A stretch of DNA of 40,725 nucleotides from an uncultured Eubacteriales bacterium (GTDB lineage Bacteria > Bacillota > Clostridia > Oscillospirales > CAG-272). Every line of letters begins with the position of its first letter. Position 1 is the stretch's first letter. The DNA is taken from NCBI GenBank assembly GCA_934467415.1, contig CAKSLQ010000016.1, positions 1 to 40,725 on the forward strand. Direction: 5' to 3'. Below, in pieces: positions 1 to 6,831 of this stretch. The notes below the pieces were generated by a model, which saw only the letters and a list, made by a program, of their open reading frames with translations, did not search any database and was not told the DNA's origin. A program made the translations under genes and the position numbers.

Positions 1-686
1 AGCACATAATTGCCCTGTGCAAGCACCTGATGAACAGTAGTATAAATCATCCGGATGCCCTGCTTGCCGAGTGCTTCCAGTGCTGCGCCAAGTCCTGAAA
101 GTCCGTCTGCAATACCTGTATTGTGCTGAATGTAAGTATCACCGTCAAAGTAATCGGGCGTCTTTTCGGGACGATTCCCCTGCATTACATCATAAAGGAA
201 CTTCTTTACGAGCTCACGGTTTGCCTCTGTCTTGTCAAGGTCATTGATTTCCATAGTGCCGTCTGTTTGCGTGTGACCTGACGGGTTCGGCTCTGCCTTG
301 TTTGCAAGGTTGTCCCAGTGTTCTGCAATCTTGCCGTTTTCATCAAAGCGGAAAACGTCAAAGGCAACCTGCTCGCCCGCACCTGCAAAGTTGTAGACCG
401 TCTGCAAGAACACCTTGTCGCCGTCCTCGAAAGCACGAATGTTGTTTACAGTTGTTTTTACGGGAGCTGAAGCGAGGTAGGAAACAGAGCCTACAAAAGC
501 ATCCCTGCCTGTGCCGTATGCAAGATTGTGCTGAATGTAATTTTCCGCAAGAAGCCCGGAAGCCTTTTCCGTATCGCCCGTGGCAAAAGTGTTAATAAGT
601 GCAAGTGCTTTTTCTGTATTGGTCATTGTGATTACCTCTTTCTTGTCGCTTTGGTTATTACCAAAGATTTTCTTGAAAATGTTCAT
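1..686 (-). CDS. SnoaL-like / NTF2-fold family protein (partial, 3' end outside window)
   Basis: Reading the minus strand from the ATG at 686 gives an open frame that runs off the left edge of the window, so the C-terminus is missing. It contains two related halves, one with EKASGLLAENYIQHN and a later one with TPDYFDGDTYIQHNTGIADG. This YIQHN pattern is typical of the SnoaL-like proteins of COG4922, small alpha+beta-barrel proteins of uncertain enzymatic role, presumably cytoplasmic. Two starts are possible. The ATG at 686 has AAGGAG nine bases upstream; the ATG at 626 (MTNTEKALALINTF) has GAGGT seven bases upstream and matches the usual family N-terminus better. The gene is divergent from the HxlR-type regulator at 992 and is probably its target. 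Family assignment is firm; function is not known. Confidence 0.75.
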   Translation of the reverse strand, partial: MNIFKKIFGNNQSDKKEVITMTNTEKALALINTFATGDTEKASGLLAENYIQHNLAYGTGRDAFVGSVSYLASAPVKTTVNNIRAFEDGDKVFLQTVYNFAGAGEQVAFDVFRFDENGKIAEHWDNLANKAEPNPSGHTQTDGTMEINDLDKTEANRELVKKFLYDVMQGNRPEKTPDYFDGDTYIQHNTGIADGLSGLGAALEALGKQGIRMIYTTVHQVLAQGNYV

Positions 687-750
687 TTTGGATTTCTCCT
701 TGTCTGTGCTTTGAGTTACGAAGCGGCCGTTCTTCGCAGCTCTTGACTTC

Positions 751-779
751 ATTATATCCGCGCCGGTATCACTTGTAAA
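751..779 (-). promoter_or_regulatory. Sigma-A-type promoter of the SnoaL-like gene
   Basis: On the minus strand TTTACA (779-774) and a perfect TATAAT (756-751) are separated by 17 bases. The predicted transcript starts near 744 and leads into the start codon at 686 or 626. A 14-bp palindrome lies directly upstream of the -35 box. Confidence 0.7.
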
Positions 780-783
780 GTAA

Positions 784-797
784 GCACAATATTGTGC
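784..797. promoter_or_regulatory. 14-bp perfect palindrome, candidate HxlR operator
   Basis: GCACAATATTGTGC is a perfect palindrome in the 305-base gap between the SnoaL-like gene and the divergent HxlR regulator, four bases upstream of the -35 box of the former. HxlR proteins bind dyad sites in such divergent promoters, so this is the best candidate site. The assignment is inference. Confidence 0.5.
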
Positions 798-919
798 CGT
801 AGTTACCAGAAAGATACTATTGGGCGGTTACCTGACGGAAACGAATGCGCAGCCACAAGGGTTTTCGGAATTTTGAACGCTGAAAAAAATTTATAATATT
901 TTTTTGTTTTATGTTGTTC

Positions 920-949
920 TTGACGACAAATAGGGCGGTATGGTACAAT
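920..949 (+). promoter_or_regulatory. Sigma-A-type promoter of the HxlR regulator gene
   Basis: TTGACG (920-925) and TACAAT (944-949) are separated by 18 bases, followed by a GGAGGT ribosome binding site at 981-986 before the ATG at 992. Confidence 0.65.
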
Positions 950-991
950 CAAACCGTAAGCAACAAGCAGATACTATAGCGGAGGTAGCTT

Positions 992-1327
992 ATGAACGAG
1001 AAAACAAAAGAGCTTCCGGCTTGCCCTGTTGAAACCACATTGACCTTGATCGGCGACAAATGGAAGGTTCTGATATTAAGAGACCTGATGCCGGGAACAA
1101 AGCGTTTTGGCGAGCTGAAAAAATCTATCGGCACGGTATCGCAAAAGGTTTTGACCGCCCAACTTCGGGCAATGGAGGAAAACGGGCTTATTCACCGTGA
1201 GGTCTACGCCGAAGTCCCGCCGAGAGTGGAATATTCTTTGACGGAACTGGGCAAGAGCCTCAAACCGATACTTGACGCTATGTGGAACTGGGGCGAAGAT
1301 TACAAAAACAGCGTAACGGAAAATTAA
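992..1327 (+). CDS. HxlR-family winged-helix transcriptional regulator
   Basis: This 111-residue protein has the HxlR hallmarks: an N-terminal Cys (ACPVETTLTLIGDKW), the helix region ILRDLMPGTKRFGELKKSI, the recognition region SQKVLTAQLRAMEENGLI, and the wing VPPRVEYSLTELGKSL. HxlR proteins are cytoplasmic dimeric DNA-binding repressors or activators, some of which sense thiol-reactive or electrophilic compounds through the conserved N-terminal Cys (Cys11 here, visible in the sequence; its sensing role here is inference). The ATG at 992 has GGAGGT five bases upstream. The gene is transcribed alone, ends before a hairpin terminator, and is divergent from the SnoaL-like gene, which it probably controls. 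Length is normal for the family. Confidence 0.9.
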   Translation: MNEKTKELPACPVETTLTLIGDKWKVLILRDLMPGTKRFGELKKSIGTVSQKVLTAQLRAMEENGLIHREVYAEVPPRVEYSLTELGKSLKPILDAMWNWGEDYKNSVTEN

Positions 1328-1376
1328 AACTTTTGTGCGGCAACAGCATGACAACAAAATTTCATTATTTATAAGT

Positions 1377-1420
1377 AAAGAGCTAACTGATTCAGATCAA
1401 GTCAGTCAGCTCTTTTTTAT
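1377..1420 (+). terminator. Intrinsic terminator after the HxlR regulator gene
   Basis: AAAGAGCTAACTGA pairs with TCAGTCAGCTCTTT (one mismatch) around an 11-base loop and is followed by a T-run. It also faces the histidine-kinase gene, but on that strand the T-tract is poor. From 1421 to 1538 nothing convincing is seen. Confidence 0.75.
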
Positions 1421-1538
1421 TCCAAAATGAACAAGCAACACTTTAACACCGACCCAAAGAACAGGCGGCCGGCCGCACCGTACAGCGCGGAACGCAGACG
1501 GCGGCAAGTCAAGCGGCGAAAAAACGAACAAAAGGGGT

Positions 1539-2678
1539 TTAGGGCTGCGTTGATTGCTGCGTTGGCAGTTCCACCGCGATGGCAGTGCCCTTCTCCGAGC
1601 TTTTCTCCACCCAAACAGAGCCGCCGTGGAGGTTGGCAATCTCCCAGACCAGGGAGAGTCCCAGCCCAACGCCGCCGTACTCGCGGCTGCGGGATTTGTC
1701 TACACGGAAGAAGGGCTGAAAGATGCTCTGCCGGAATTCATCCGGGATGCCGCAGCCGGTGTCGGAAACACGAATCAGGAGCTTTTCCGGCTCTTGTGTG
1801 ACGGAAATCCGCACCGTGCCGCCCGGACGATTGTATTTAACGGCGTTCTCCGTCAGGTTAAAGAGCAGACGGTAGATGAGCGCGTCGCTGCCGGTCATAA
1901 CGCCGTCGCCCTCTACCTCCAGCGAAATGCCGCCTTTCTCGGCCAGCGGCGCCAGGTCCGTGAAAATCTCCTCAATCATGGGCGCGAGCTGGATTTGCTC
2001 GTTCCGCGCCACCTGCTGCAGATTGCTCATTTCCAGCAGGGTTTTTGTCATCTGGGTCAGCCGCTCCGTCTGTTCCTGCAGCAACGCGAGGAATTCCGCC
2101 GTTTCCGGCAGCACGTCGGGATGCTCCGCGGAAAACAGCTCCAACCGCGCCTGCATCAGAGCCAGCGGGGTGCGAAGCTCATGCGCGGCGTTGCCGGTAA
2201 ACTGCCGTTGGGCGGCAAAGGCATTGTTCAGCCTCTCCAGCATCTGATTGAAGGAGTGACTCAGCTGCCGGAATTCCGGCAGGACGTCCTCGTTGATCTT
2301 CATATCTACCAGATTGTTCATCTGCACCTTTTCCACCTGGGAGGCAAAGCTGCGCAGGGTCTTCAAGGCACGTCCGCTGACGAAATAGGCAAGGACACCG
2401 CTCAATACCGTCACTGCCGCCGTGATGTACCAGTTGGTCATGCAGAACTCCTCCTGCGCCCCGTGGATGACGATGGTGACGTCATCGTGTATCCCTGCCG
2501 CTTCGGGGTCAAAAAAGGCGGGATCACCGCCGCCGGTGTAGCCCTGAAGGGATTCCCCGATGAAATCCATATAGTGGACGCCGGAGAAGCAGAGCAGCAG
2601 CTTCATGGAAACGCAGGTGACGCCAATGAGCAGGACGGTCATCAGCGTGATGCGCCATTGCAGAGACAGCCTCCTCAT
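1539..2678 (-). CDS. Sensor histidine kinase of an OmpR-type two-component system
   Basis: This 379-residue membrane kinase autophosphorylates and passes the phosphate to the response regulator encoded just upstream. A first membrane segment lies at about residues 8-30, a short extracytoplasmic loop at 31-82, and a second membrane segment at about 83-102, followed by a HAMP-like linker. The H-box NAAHELRTPL carries the phospho-acceptor His166; the N-box LTENAVKYN and G-boxes DTGCGIP and GGVGLGLSL follow. The short sensor loop and the overall architecture resemble VanS/CssS-type kinases. Its ATG overlaps the stop codon of the regulator gene by four bases, so the two are translationally coupled. 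The loop gives no ligand. The neighbouring divergent methionine-sulfoxide operon suggests an oxidative or envelope-stress signal, which is inference. Confidence 0.92.
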   Translation of the reverse strand: MRRLSLQWRITLMTVLLIGVTCVSMKLLLCFSGVHYMDFIGESLQGYTGGGDPAFFDPEAAGIHDDVTIVIHGAQEEFCMTNWYITAAVTVLSGVLAYFVSGRALKTLRSFASQVEKVQMNNLVDMKINEDVLPEFRQLSHSFNQMLERLNNAFAAQRQFTGNAAHELRTPLALMQARLELFSAEHPDVLPETAEFLALLQEQTERLTQMTKTLLEMSNLQQVARNEQIQLAPMIEEIFTDLAPLAEKGGISLEVEGDGVMTGSDALIYRLLFNLTENAVKYNRPGGTVRISVTQEPEKLLIRVSDTGCGIPDEFRQSIFQPFFRVDKSRSREYGGVGLGLSLVWEIANLHGGSVWVEKSSEKGTAIAVELPTQQSTQP

Positions 2679-3352
2679 ACCTCCTCGCCTCCCAACAGAT
2701 AGCCCTCTCCGATACGGTTGCGGATGGGATCATGGCCCAGCGCGGCACGAAGCTTTTTGCGCAGGGCGGAAATGTGGACCCGTATAGAGTTGCTGAAATT
2801 ATCTACGCTGTTGTCCCAGACATGATCCATCAGCTCCTCCTGACTCACCGGCCTTCCCTGATGCACCATCAGGTATTCCAGGATTCCCGTTTCCTTCCGG
2901 GTGAGCGTCAGGGCTTGTCCGTTCACAAAAGCAACTCTTGCGCGGGTATCAAAGGTCAAGTCCCCGCAGGTGAGCAGCACATCCGGCTGGGTGAACTGCC
3001 GCAGGGTGAGGCTTCGTATGCGTGCTTCCAGCTCCGCCAAGTGAAATGGCTTCGCCAAATAGTCGTTCGCCCCTGCGTCCAGGCCATCCACCTTGTCCTC
3101 GACCTCGCTTCTTGCGGAAAGAATGAGGACTTTCGTTTCGCGGTCGGTCTGCCGCAGGGTACGCAAAACGGTCATGCCGTCCCTGCCCGGCAGGTTCAAA
3201 TCAAGGAGAACAAGGTCGTAGCGTTCCACGCCCAAAAGCTCCAGAGCCTTGTCCCCGTCATAGCAAAAATCCACGCTGTATGCCAAGCGCCGCAGGCTGC
3301 GTACAATGGTGTCGCAGAGCGCGCGCTCGTCCTCGACGACTAAAAGGTGCAT
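2675..3352 (-). CDS. OmpR/VanR-type response regulator
   Basis: The 225-residue protein has an N-terminal receiver domain with acidic residues VVEDE, phospho-acceptor Asp51 in LLDLNLPG, and conserved Lys101 in AKPF. The C-terminal winged helix (about residues 125-222) contains LTRKETGILEYL and the recognition helix VRVHISALRKKL-like segment NSIRVHISALRKK, ending IGEGYLL. It is a cytoplasmic DNA-binding regulator that acts as a dimer on tandem direct repeats. It is the first gene of a two-gene operon with the kinase and is transcribed away from the msrAB operon, so a shared intergenic region (3353-3500) may serve both directions. Confidence 0.93.
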   Translation of the reverse strand: MHLLVVEDERALCDTIVRSLRRLAYSVDFCYDGDKALELLGVERYDLVLLDLNLPGRDGMTVLRTLRQTDRETKVLILSARSEVEDKVDGLDAGANDYLAKPFHLAELEARIRSLTLRQFTQPDVLLTCGDLTFDTRARVAFVNGQALTLTRKETGILEYLMVHQGRPVSQEELMDHVWDNSVDNFSNSIRVHISALRKKLRAALGHDPIRNRIGEGYLLGGEEV

Positions 3353-3382
3353 AAAAAGACCTCCTTTAATCTATTCTTATTA

Positions 3383-3474
3383 AACGTCTGAACGTCTTTA
3401 TTATAGCAGAAAAGAATAAATTTTGTGTTAATTTTTCATTCTTAACGGAAACTTTAACTCCCTTGCGCTATGAT
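3383..3474. promoter_or_regulatory. Divergent control region between the two-component system and the msrAB operon
   Basis: Minus strand: a perfect TATAAT at 3405-3400 without a good -35 box, with a direct repeat AACGTCT at 3383-3389 and 3391-3397 near its start point. Plus strand: TATGAT at 3469-3474, again without a -35 match, but with two TTAAC copies at 3442-3446 and 3454-3458 covering the -35 position. Weak -35 boxes plus direct repeats are what an OmpR-family activator would need. Site assignment is inference. Confidence 0.45.
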
Positions 3475-3500
3475 AGGAGTACAAAAAAACGAAAAGGGTG

Positions 3501-3653
3501 ATGAAATTGAGCCATGTTCAAAAAACAGCGGTACAGATAGCGCTGCTTGCTGCTGGAACGGCTATGCTTTGCTTCGGCATATGGAGAGGCGAGGCGTCGG
3601 CCGTGCTCAGCAAAGCCATTAAATTATGTTTGGAGTGTGTGGGAATTGGATAA
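3501..3653 (+). CDS. Small CXXC membrane protein (CD1871A-like), 50 aa
   Basis: The ATG at 3501 opens a 50-codon frame ending at TAA 3651-3653. The protein has one membrane segment (about residues 9-28, AVQIALLAAGTAMLCFGIW) and a short tail ending KLCLECVGIG, with a CXXC pair at Cys43 and Cys46. This is the pattern of the tiny 'CD1871A family CXXC motif' proteins found beside polyferredoxin membrane proteins in clostridia. Their role is unknown; a redox or metal-cluster role with the next gene is inference. The preceding AAAAGGGTG is a poorly spaced ribosome binding site. Its stop overlaps the likely start of the downstream gene by eight bases, suggesting coupling. Confidence 0.75.
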   Translation: MKLSHVQKTAVQIALLAAGTAMLCFGIWRGEASAVLSKAIKLCLECVGIG

Positions 3654-4575
3654 GAAGAAAAAAGCGGGCGTATCCCATTTTCTCGCACGCTTTCGCGGGT
3701 GGATGCAGGCGGGAGCAACCCTGCTCACCAACATACACCTGCCGAACTTTGTGAAGGGCGAAATTTATCAGGGAAAGGGAAAGACCGTCTGCGTGCCGGG
3801 ACTGAACTGCTATTCCTGTCCGGCTGCGTCCGGAGCCTGCCCCATAGGTTCATTCCAAGCCGTGGTCGGCTCATCGAAATTCAGCTTCTCATATTATATT
3901 ACGGGTTTTCTTATTTTGCTTGGCGTGCTGCTCGGACGCTTTATATGCGGATTTCTTTGCCCTTTCGGTTGGCTTCAGGAGCTGCTGCACAAAATTCCCA
4001 CGAAGAAGCTTTCCACGAAGAAGCTCAAACCGCTCACCTATCTCAAATACGTCATCCTTGCGGTGACGGTGGTGCTTCTTCCGGCAATTATCGTGAACGA
4101 CGTGGGCATAAGCGACCCGTTCTTCTGCAAATATCTCTGTCCCCAGGGCGTTCTTGAGGGTGCAATTCCACTCTCTGCGGTGAACGCCGGAATAAGGGCG
4201 GCGCTGGGCTCGCTTTTCACCCGGAAGCTGACCGTTCTGCTCGCCGTGGTGGTTCTCAGCGTGCTGTTCTTCCGCCCCTTCTGCAAATGGATATGTCCCC
4301 TCGGCGCATTCTACGCCCTGCTCAACAAAGTGTCTCTGTTCCAGATGAAGGTGGACAAGAACAAATGCGTTTCCTGCGGGAAATGCGCCGGAGCCTGCAA
4401 AATGGACGTTGACGTTACGAAAACGCCCAACCATACCGAGTGTATTCGCTGCGGTATGTGCATAAGTGCCTGTCCGACCAACGCCGTGCGCTTCCGCTAC
4501 GGCTTCGGAACCGGTAAAGATCAATCAAAATCGGCAAAGACACCCGAAAAATGTGAAAAAACACAGGAGGAATAA
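3646..4575 (+). CDS. NapH/YccM-like polyferredoxin membrane protein (4Fe-4S)
   Basis: Starting at TTG 3646 (GGAG ten bases upstream) this is 309 residues; GTG 3637 is the alternative, and a longer upstream reading would swallow the small CXXC gene. It has an unusual N-terminal Cys group (Cys49, CYSC at 55-58, Cys65), about four to five membrane segments, and three CX3CP motifs (CGFLCPFG at 101, CKYLCPQG at 161, CKWICPLG at 213). Two classical ferredoxin motifs follow: CVSCGKCAGAC at 241-251 and CIRCGMCISAC at 266-276. NapH-type proteins move electrons from cytoplasmic donors across the membrane. Sitting directly before a thioredoxin lipoprotein and MsrAB, it is the likely electron entry point for that extracytoplasmic chain, where other bacteria use CcdA. 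The role is inference; the fold class is clear. Confidence 0.88.
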   Translation: MDKKKKAGVSHFLARFRGWMQAGATLLTNIHLPNFVKGEIYQGKGKTVCVPGLNCYSCPAASGACPIGSFQAVVGSSKFSFSYYITGFLILLGVLLGRFICGFLCPFGWLQELLHKIPTKKLSTKKLKPLTYLKYVILAVTVVLLPAIIVNDVGISDPFFCKYLCPQGVLEGAIPLSAVNAGIRAALGSLFTRKLTVLLAVVVLSVLFFRPFCKWICPLGAFYALLNKVSLFQMKVDKNKCVSCGKCAGACKMDVDVTKTPNHTECIRCGMCISACPTNAVRFRYGFGTGKDQSKSAKTPEKCEKTQEE

Positions 4576-4578
4576 ACA

Positions 4579-5517
4579 ATGAACATTAAAAAAATCATCG
4601 CGCTTTTTCTCACCGCACTGATAGTGCTCGCTTTGGCGGCATGCACCGCGCAGAACAGCGGCGGCGACATGAAGGACGGCCCCAAGAACCTTGAAGAGGC
4701 CGCAAAGATGTACAACGAGCTTATGCAGCGGGAAAACGACATTCTTTCCGAGCACACCGACCTTTGGGAAAAGGTTTTCGCCGCCGCCGATAAGGGCATA
4801 ATTATGCAGGAGGACGGCAAAAACTACGGCGACTTCCTGCTTGCCACCATCGAATCCGCAAAGGACAAGTTCTCTGATGAGGAGCGCAAAATGCTCAAGG
4901 AGGGCGGCGAGAAAATCCGCGAAATCGAAAACGAGCTCACCGAGCTGGAGAGCAAATATCCCGACGTTGAACAGGCGGCCATGGGCGGCGGCAACAATAT
5001 GAGCGTCCCCGCAGACGGCGATATGAATATGCCCGCAGAGGAAAGCAGCAAGAACAAGTTCCCGTCCTTTACGGGCAAGGATCTTGACGGAAACGACGTT
5101 AAGAGCGACGATATTTTCTCCGCAAACGCAGTCACCGTCGTGAACTTCTGGTTCACCACCTGCGGCCCCTGCGTGGGCGAGCTTTCCGAGCTTGACGCTC
5201 TCAATAAAGAGCTTGCGGAAAAAGGCGGCAAGCTCATCGGCGTGAACACCTTCACCCTTGACGGCAACAAGACCGCCATCTCCGAGGCAAAGGAAGTTCT
5301 CGCAAAGAAAGGCGCTTCCTATCAGAACGTTTACTTTAATTCCGACAGCGAAGCGGGCAAGTTCACCGCGGGCATTTTCGCTTATCCCACCACCTATGTG
5401 GTTGACCGAAACGGCAACATTGTGGGCGATCCCATTGTCGGCGCAATCACCGAGAAAAAACAGGGCGAGATGCTGAACAAGCTCATTGAACAGGCCATCG
5501 CCGCGGACAAGGGCTGA
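4579..5517 (+). CDS. TlpA/ResA-like thioredoxin-fold lipoprotein
   Basis: This is a 312-residue lipoprotein with signal peptide and lipobox ALAAC (Cys22 acylated). A helical, charged region at about 35-130 (ENELTELESKYPDV) is probably coiled, followed by a low-complexity linker rich in G, N, M and P. The C-terminal TlpA/ResA-type thioredoxin domain (about 160-310) has the active site WFTTCGPC with Cys195 and Cys198 and the cis-proline segment AYPTTYV. It should be anchored to the outer face of the membrane and reduce disulfides there. The start lies three bases after the stop of the polyferredoxin gene, with AGGAGG inside that gene's end. In context it would pass electrons from the membrane protein to MsrAB. 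The N-terminal 130 residues are longer than usual for ResA. Confidence 0.9.
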   Translation: MNIKKIIALFLTALIVLALAACTAQNSGGDMKDGPKNLEEAAKMYNELMQRENDILSEHTDLWEKVFAAADKGIIMQEDGKNYGDFLLATIESAKDKFSDEERKMLKEGGEKIREIENELTELESKYPDVEQAAMGGGNNMSVPADGDMNMPAEESSKNKFPSFTGKDLDGNDVKSDDIFSANAVTVVNFWFTTCGPCVGELSELDALNKELAEKGGKLIGVNTFTLDGNKTAISEAKEVLAKKGASYQNVYFNSDSEAGKFTAGIFAYPTTYVVDRNGNIVGDPIVGAITEKKQGEMLNKLIEQAIAADKG

Positions 5518-5554
5518 TCAATCCCCCGCGACCCTTCAGAAAGGAGGAACACCC

Positions 5555-6658
5555 ATGTATCGGAAAGTATTGCCGCTTCTTTTGGCGCTGCTGCTGTGCG
5601 GGGGCTGTGCCGCCGGGCAGCAGGAAAAGGAAGCACGGGAAGAAAAAACGGACGGGCAGTCTGCTGATATGTCCGGTGAAGAAATTATGTATAAGGACAC
5701 TACGGAAAATGTAATTTATCTTGCAGGCGGCTGCTTTTGGGGTATGGAACAGCTTATGCAGTCCATTCCCGGCGTAATCGACGCGCAAAGCGGCTACGCC
5801 AACGGAACCTGCGAGGCGGACGCCGACTATAAAACCGTCTGCAAGGGCAAAACCGGCTTTCGGGAAACCGTGCGGGTAGAGTACGCCCCCGAACAGGTGA
5901 GCCTCGACGCGCTGCTTTTGGCGTATTTCTATGTGATCGACCCCACGGTGGAGAACCGTCAGGGGAACGACGTAGGCACCCAGTACCAAACCGGCGTTTA
6001 TTATACGAACGAAAACGCCAAGGAAACCGTTTTGCGTATTGCGGCGGTTGAGCGCGGGCGCAGCAAAAAATTCTTCGTTGAAACAGGCCCTCTCAAAAAC
6101 TACTATCCCGCCGAGGAATATCATCAGAATTATTTGGAGAAAAATCCGGGCGGCTACTGTCATATTCCGAGGGAAGAAATCGAGCTTTTCTCCGGGCTTC
6201 GCATAGATCCGGGCGATTACAAAAAGCCCGCGGCGGAAACCATACGCGACAAGCTCACAAAAGAGCAGTACCGCATCACGCAGGAGGGCGGCACGGAGCG
6301 GGCTTTCACCGGAGCGTTCTGGGACAAGTTTGAAAAGGGAATTTATGTGGATATAGTCACCGGCGAGCCGCTTTTCTCATCCACGGATAAGTTTGAAAGC
6401 GGCTGCGGCTGGCCCGCATTCACAAAGCCCATTGAAGAGCCCGCGGTGGTAGAGCTGGAGGACCTGAGCCACGGCATGCGCCGCACAGAGGTCAGAAGCC
6501 GTGCCGGAGATTCTCACCTTGGTCATGTGTTCACCGGCGATCCGGAGTCCCCCAATGGCGTGCGCTACTGCATCAACAGCGCGTCCCTCCGCTTTGTGCC
6601 TTTCGCAAAGATGGAAGCAGAGGGTTACGGATATCTTCTGTATCTGTTCGGGGAATGA
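5555..6658 (+). CDS. msrAB: Secreted bifunctional peptide-methionine sulfoxide reductase MsrA-MsrB lipoprotein
   Basis: The ATG at 5555 has AAGGAGG seven bases upstream and begins with a signal peptide and probable lipobox (LCGGC, Cys18), giving 367 residues. The MsrA domain (about 52-215) carries the catalytic GGCFWG motif at Cys60 and reduces the S-epimer. The MsrB domain (about 228-365) has ESGCGWPAF (Cys284, resolving position) and the catalytic RYCINSASLRF (Cys339), and reduces the R-epimer. The zinc CXXC pairs of many MsrB proteins are absent (GIYVDIVTGEPLF), so this is the zinc-free type. Last gene of the four-gene operon, it repairs oxidised methionine in surface proteins using the thioredoxin lipoprotein as reductant (pathway inferred from context). 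A 16-bp perfect hairpin ends the operon. Confidence 0.93.
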   Translation: MYRKVLPLLLALLLCGGCAAGQQEKEAREEKTDGQSADMSGEEIMYKDTTENVIYLAGGCFWGMEQLMQSIPGVIDAQSGYANGTCEADADYKTVCKGKTGFRETVRVEYAPEQVSLDALLLAYFYVIDPTVENRQGNDVGTQYQTGVYYTNENAKETVLRIAAVERGRSKKFFVETGPLKNYYPAEEYHQNYLEKNPGGYCHIPREEIELFSGLRIDPGDYKKPAAETIRDKLTKEQYRITQEGGTERAFTGAFWDKFEKGIYVDIVTGEPLFSSTDKFESGCGWPAFTKPIEEPAVVELEDLSHGMRRTEVRSRAGDSHLGHVFTGDPESPNGVRYCINSASLRFVPFAKMEAEGYGYLLYLFGE

Positions 6659-6783
6659 GTTTATGCCCCCGAATCAAAGCCCCGGACTTGCGTGGCTTTT
6701 GCGGATTTCGCTGCCGGCAGAATCCCTTTTGCCGCGAATTTGACGCGGTTTGTTTTTCAGCATTACCTATTTTCCCCACATGC

Positions 6784-6824
6784 AAAGAACCTTGCCGACG
6801 CAGGTCGGCAAGGTTCTTTCCCTT
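6784..6824. terminator. Strong bidirectional terminator between msrAB and the MATE gene
   Basis: A perfect 16-bp stem (6784-6799 with 6804-6819) encloses the tetraloop GCAG. It lies 12 bases beyond the end of the MATE gene and about 125 bases after msrAB. Nothing else is seen in 6659-6783. Confidence 0.8.
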
Positions 6825-6831
6825 TATGTAC

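Noticed and set aside
1427..1801. Plus-strand frame beginning after the HxlR terminator
   Set aside because: It overlaps the kinase gene antisense, is very Arg/Pro-rich and has no ribosome binding site. The short region 1427-1538 itself holds nothing identifiable.
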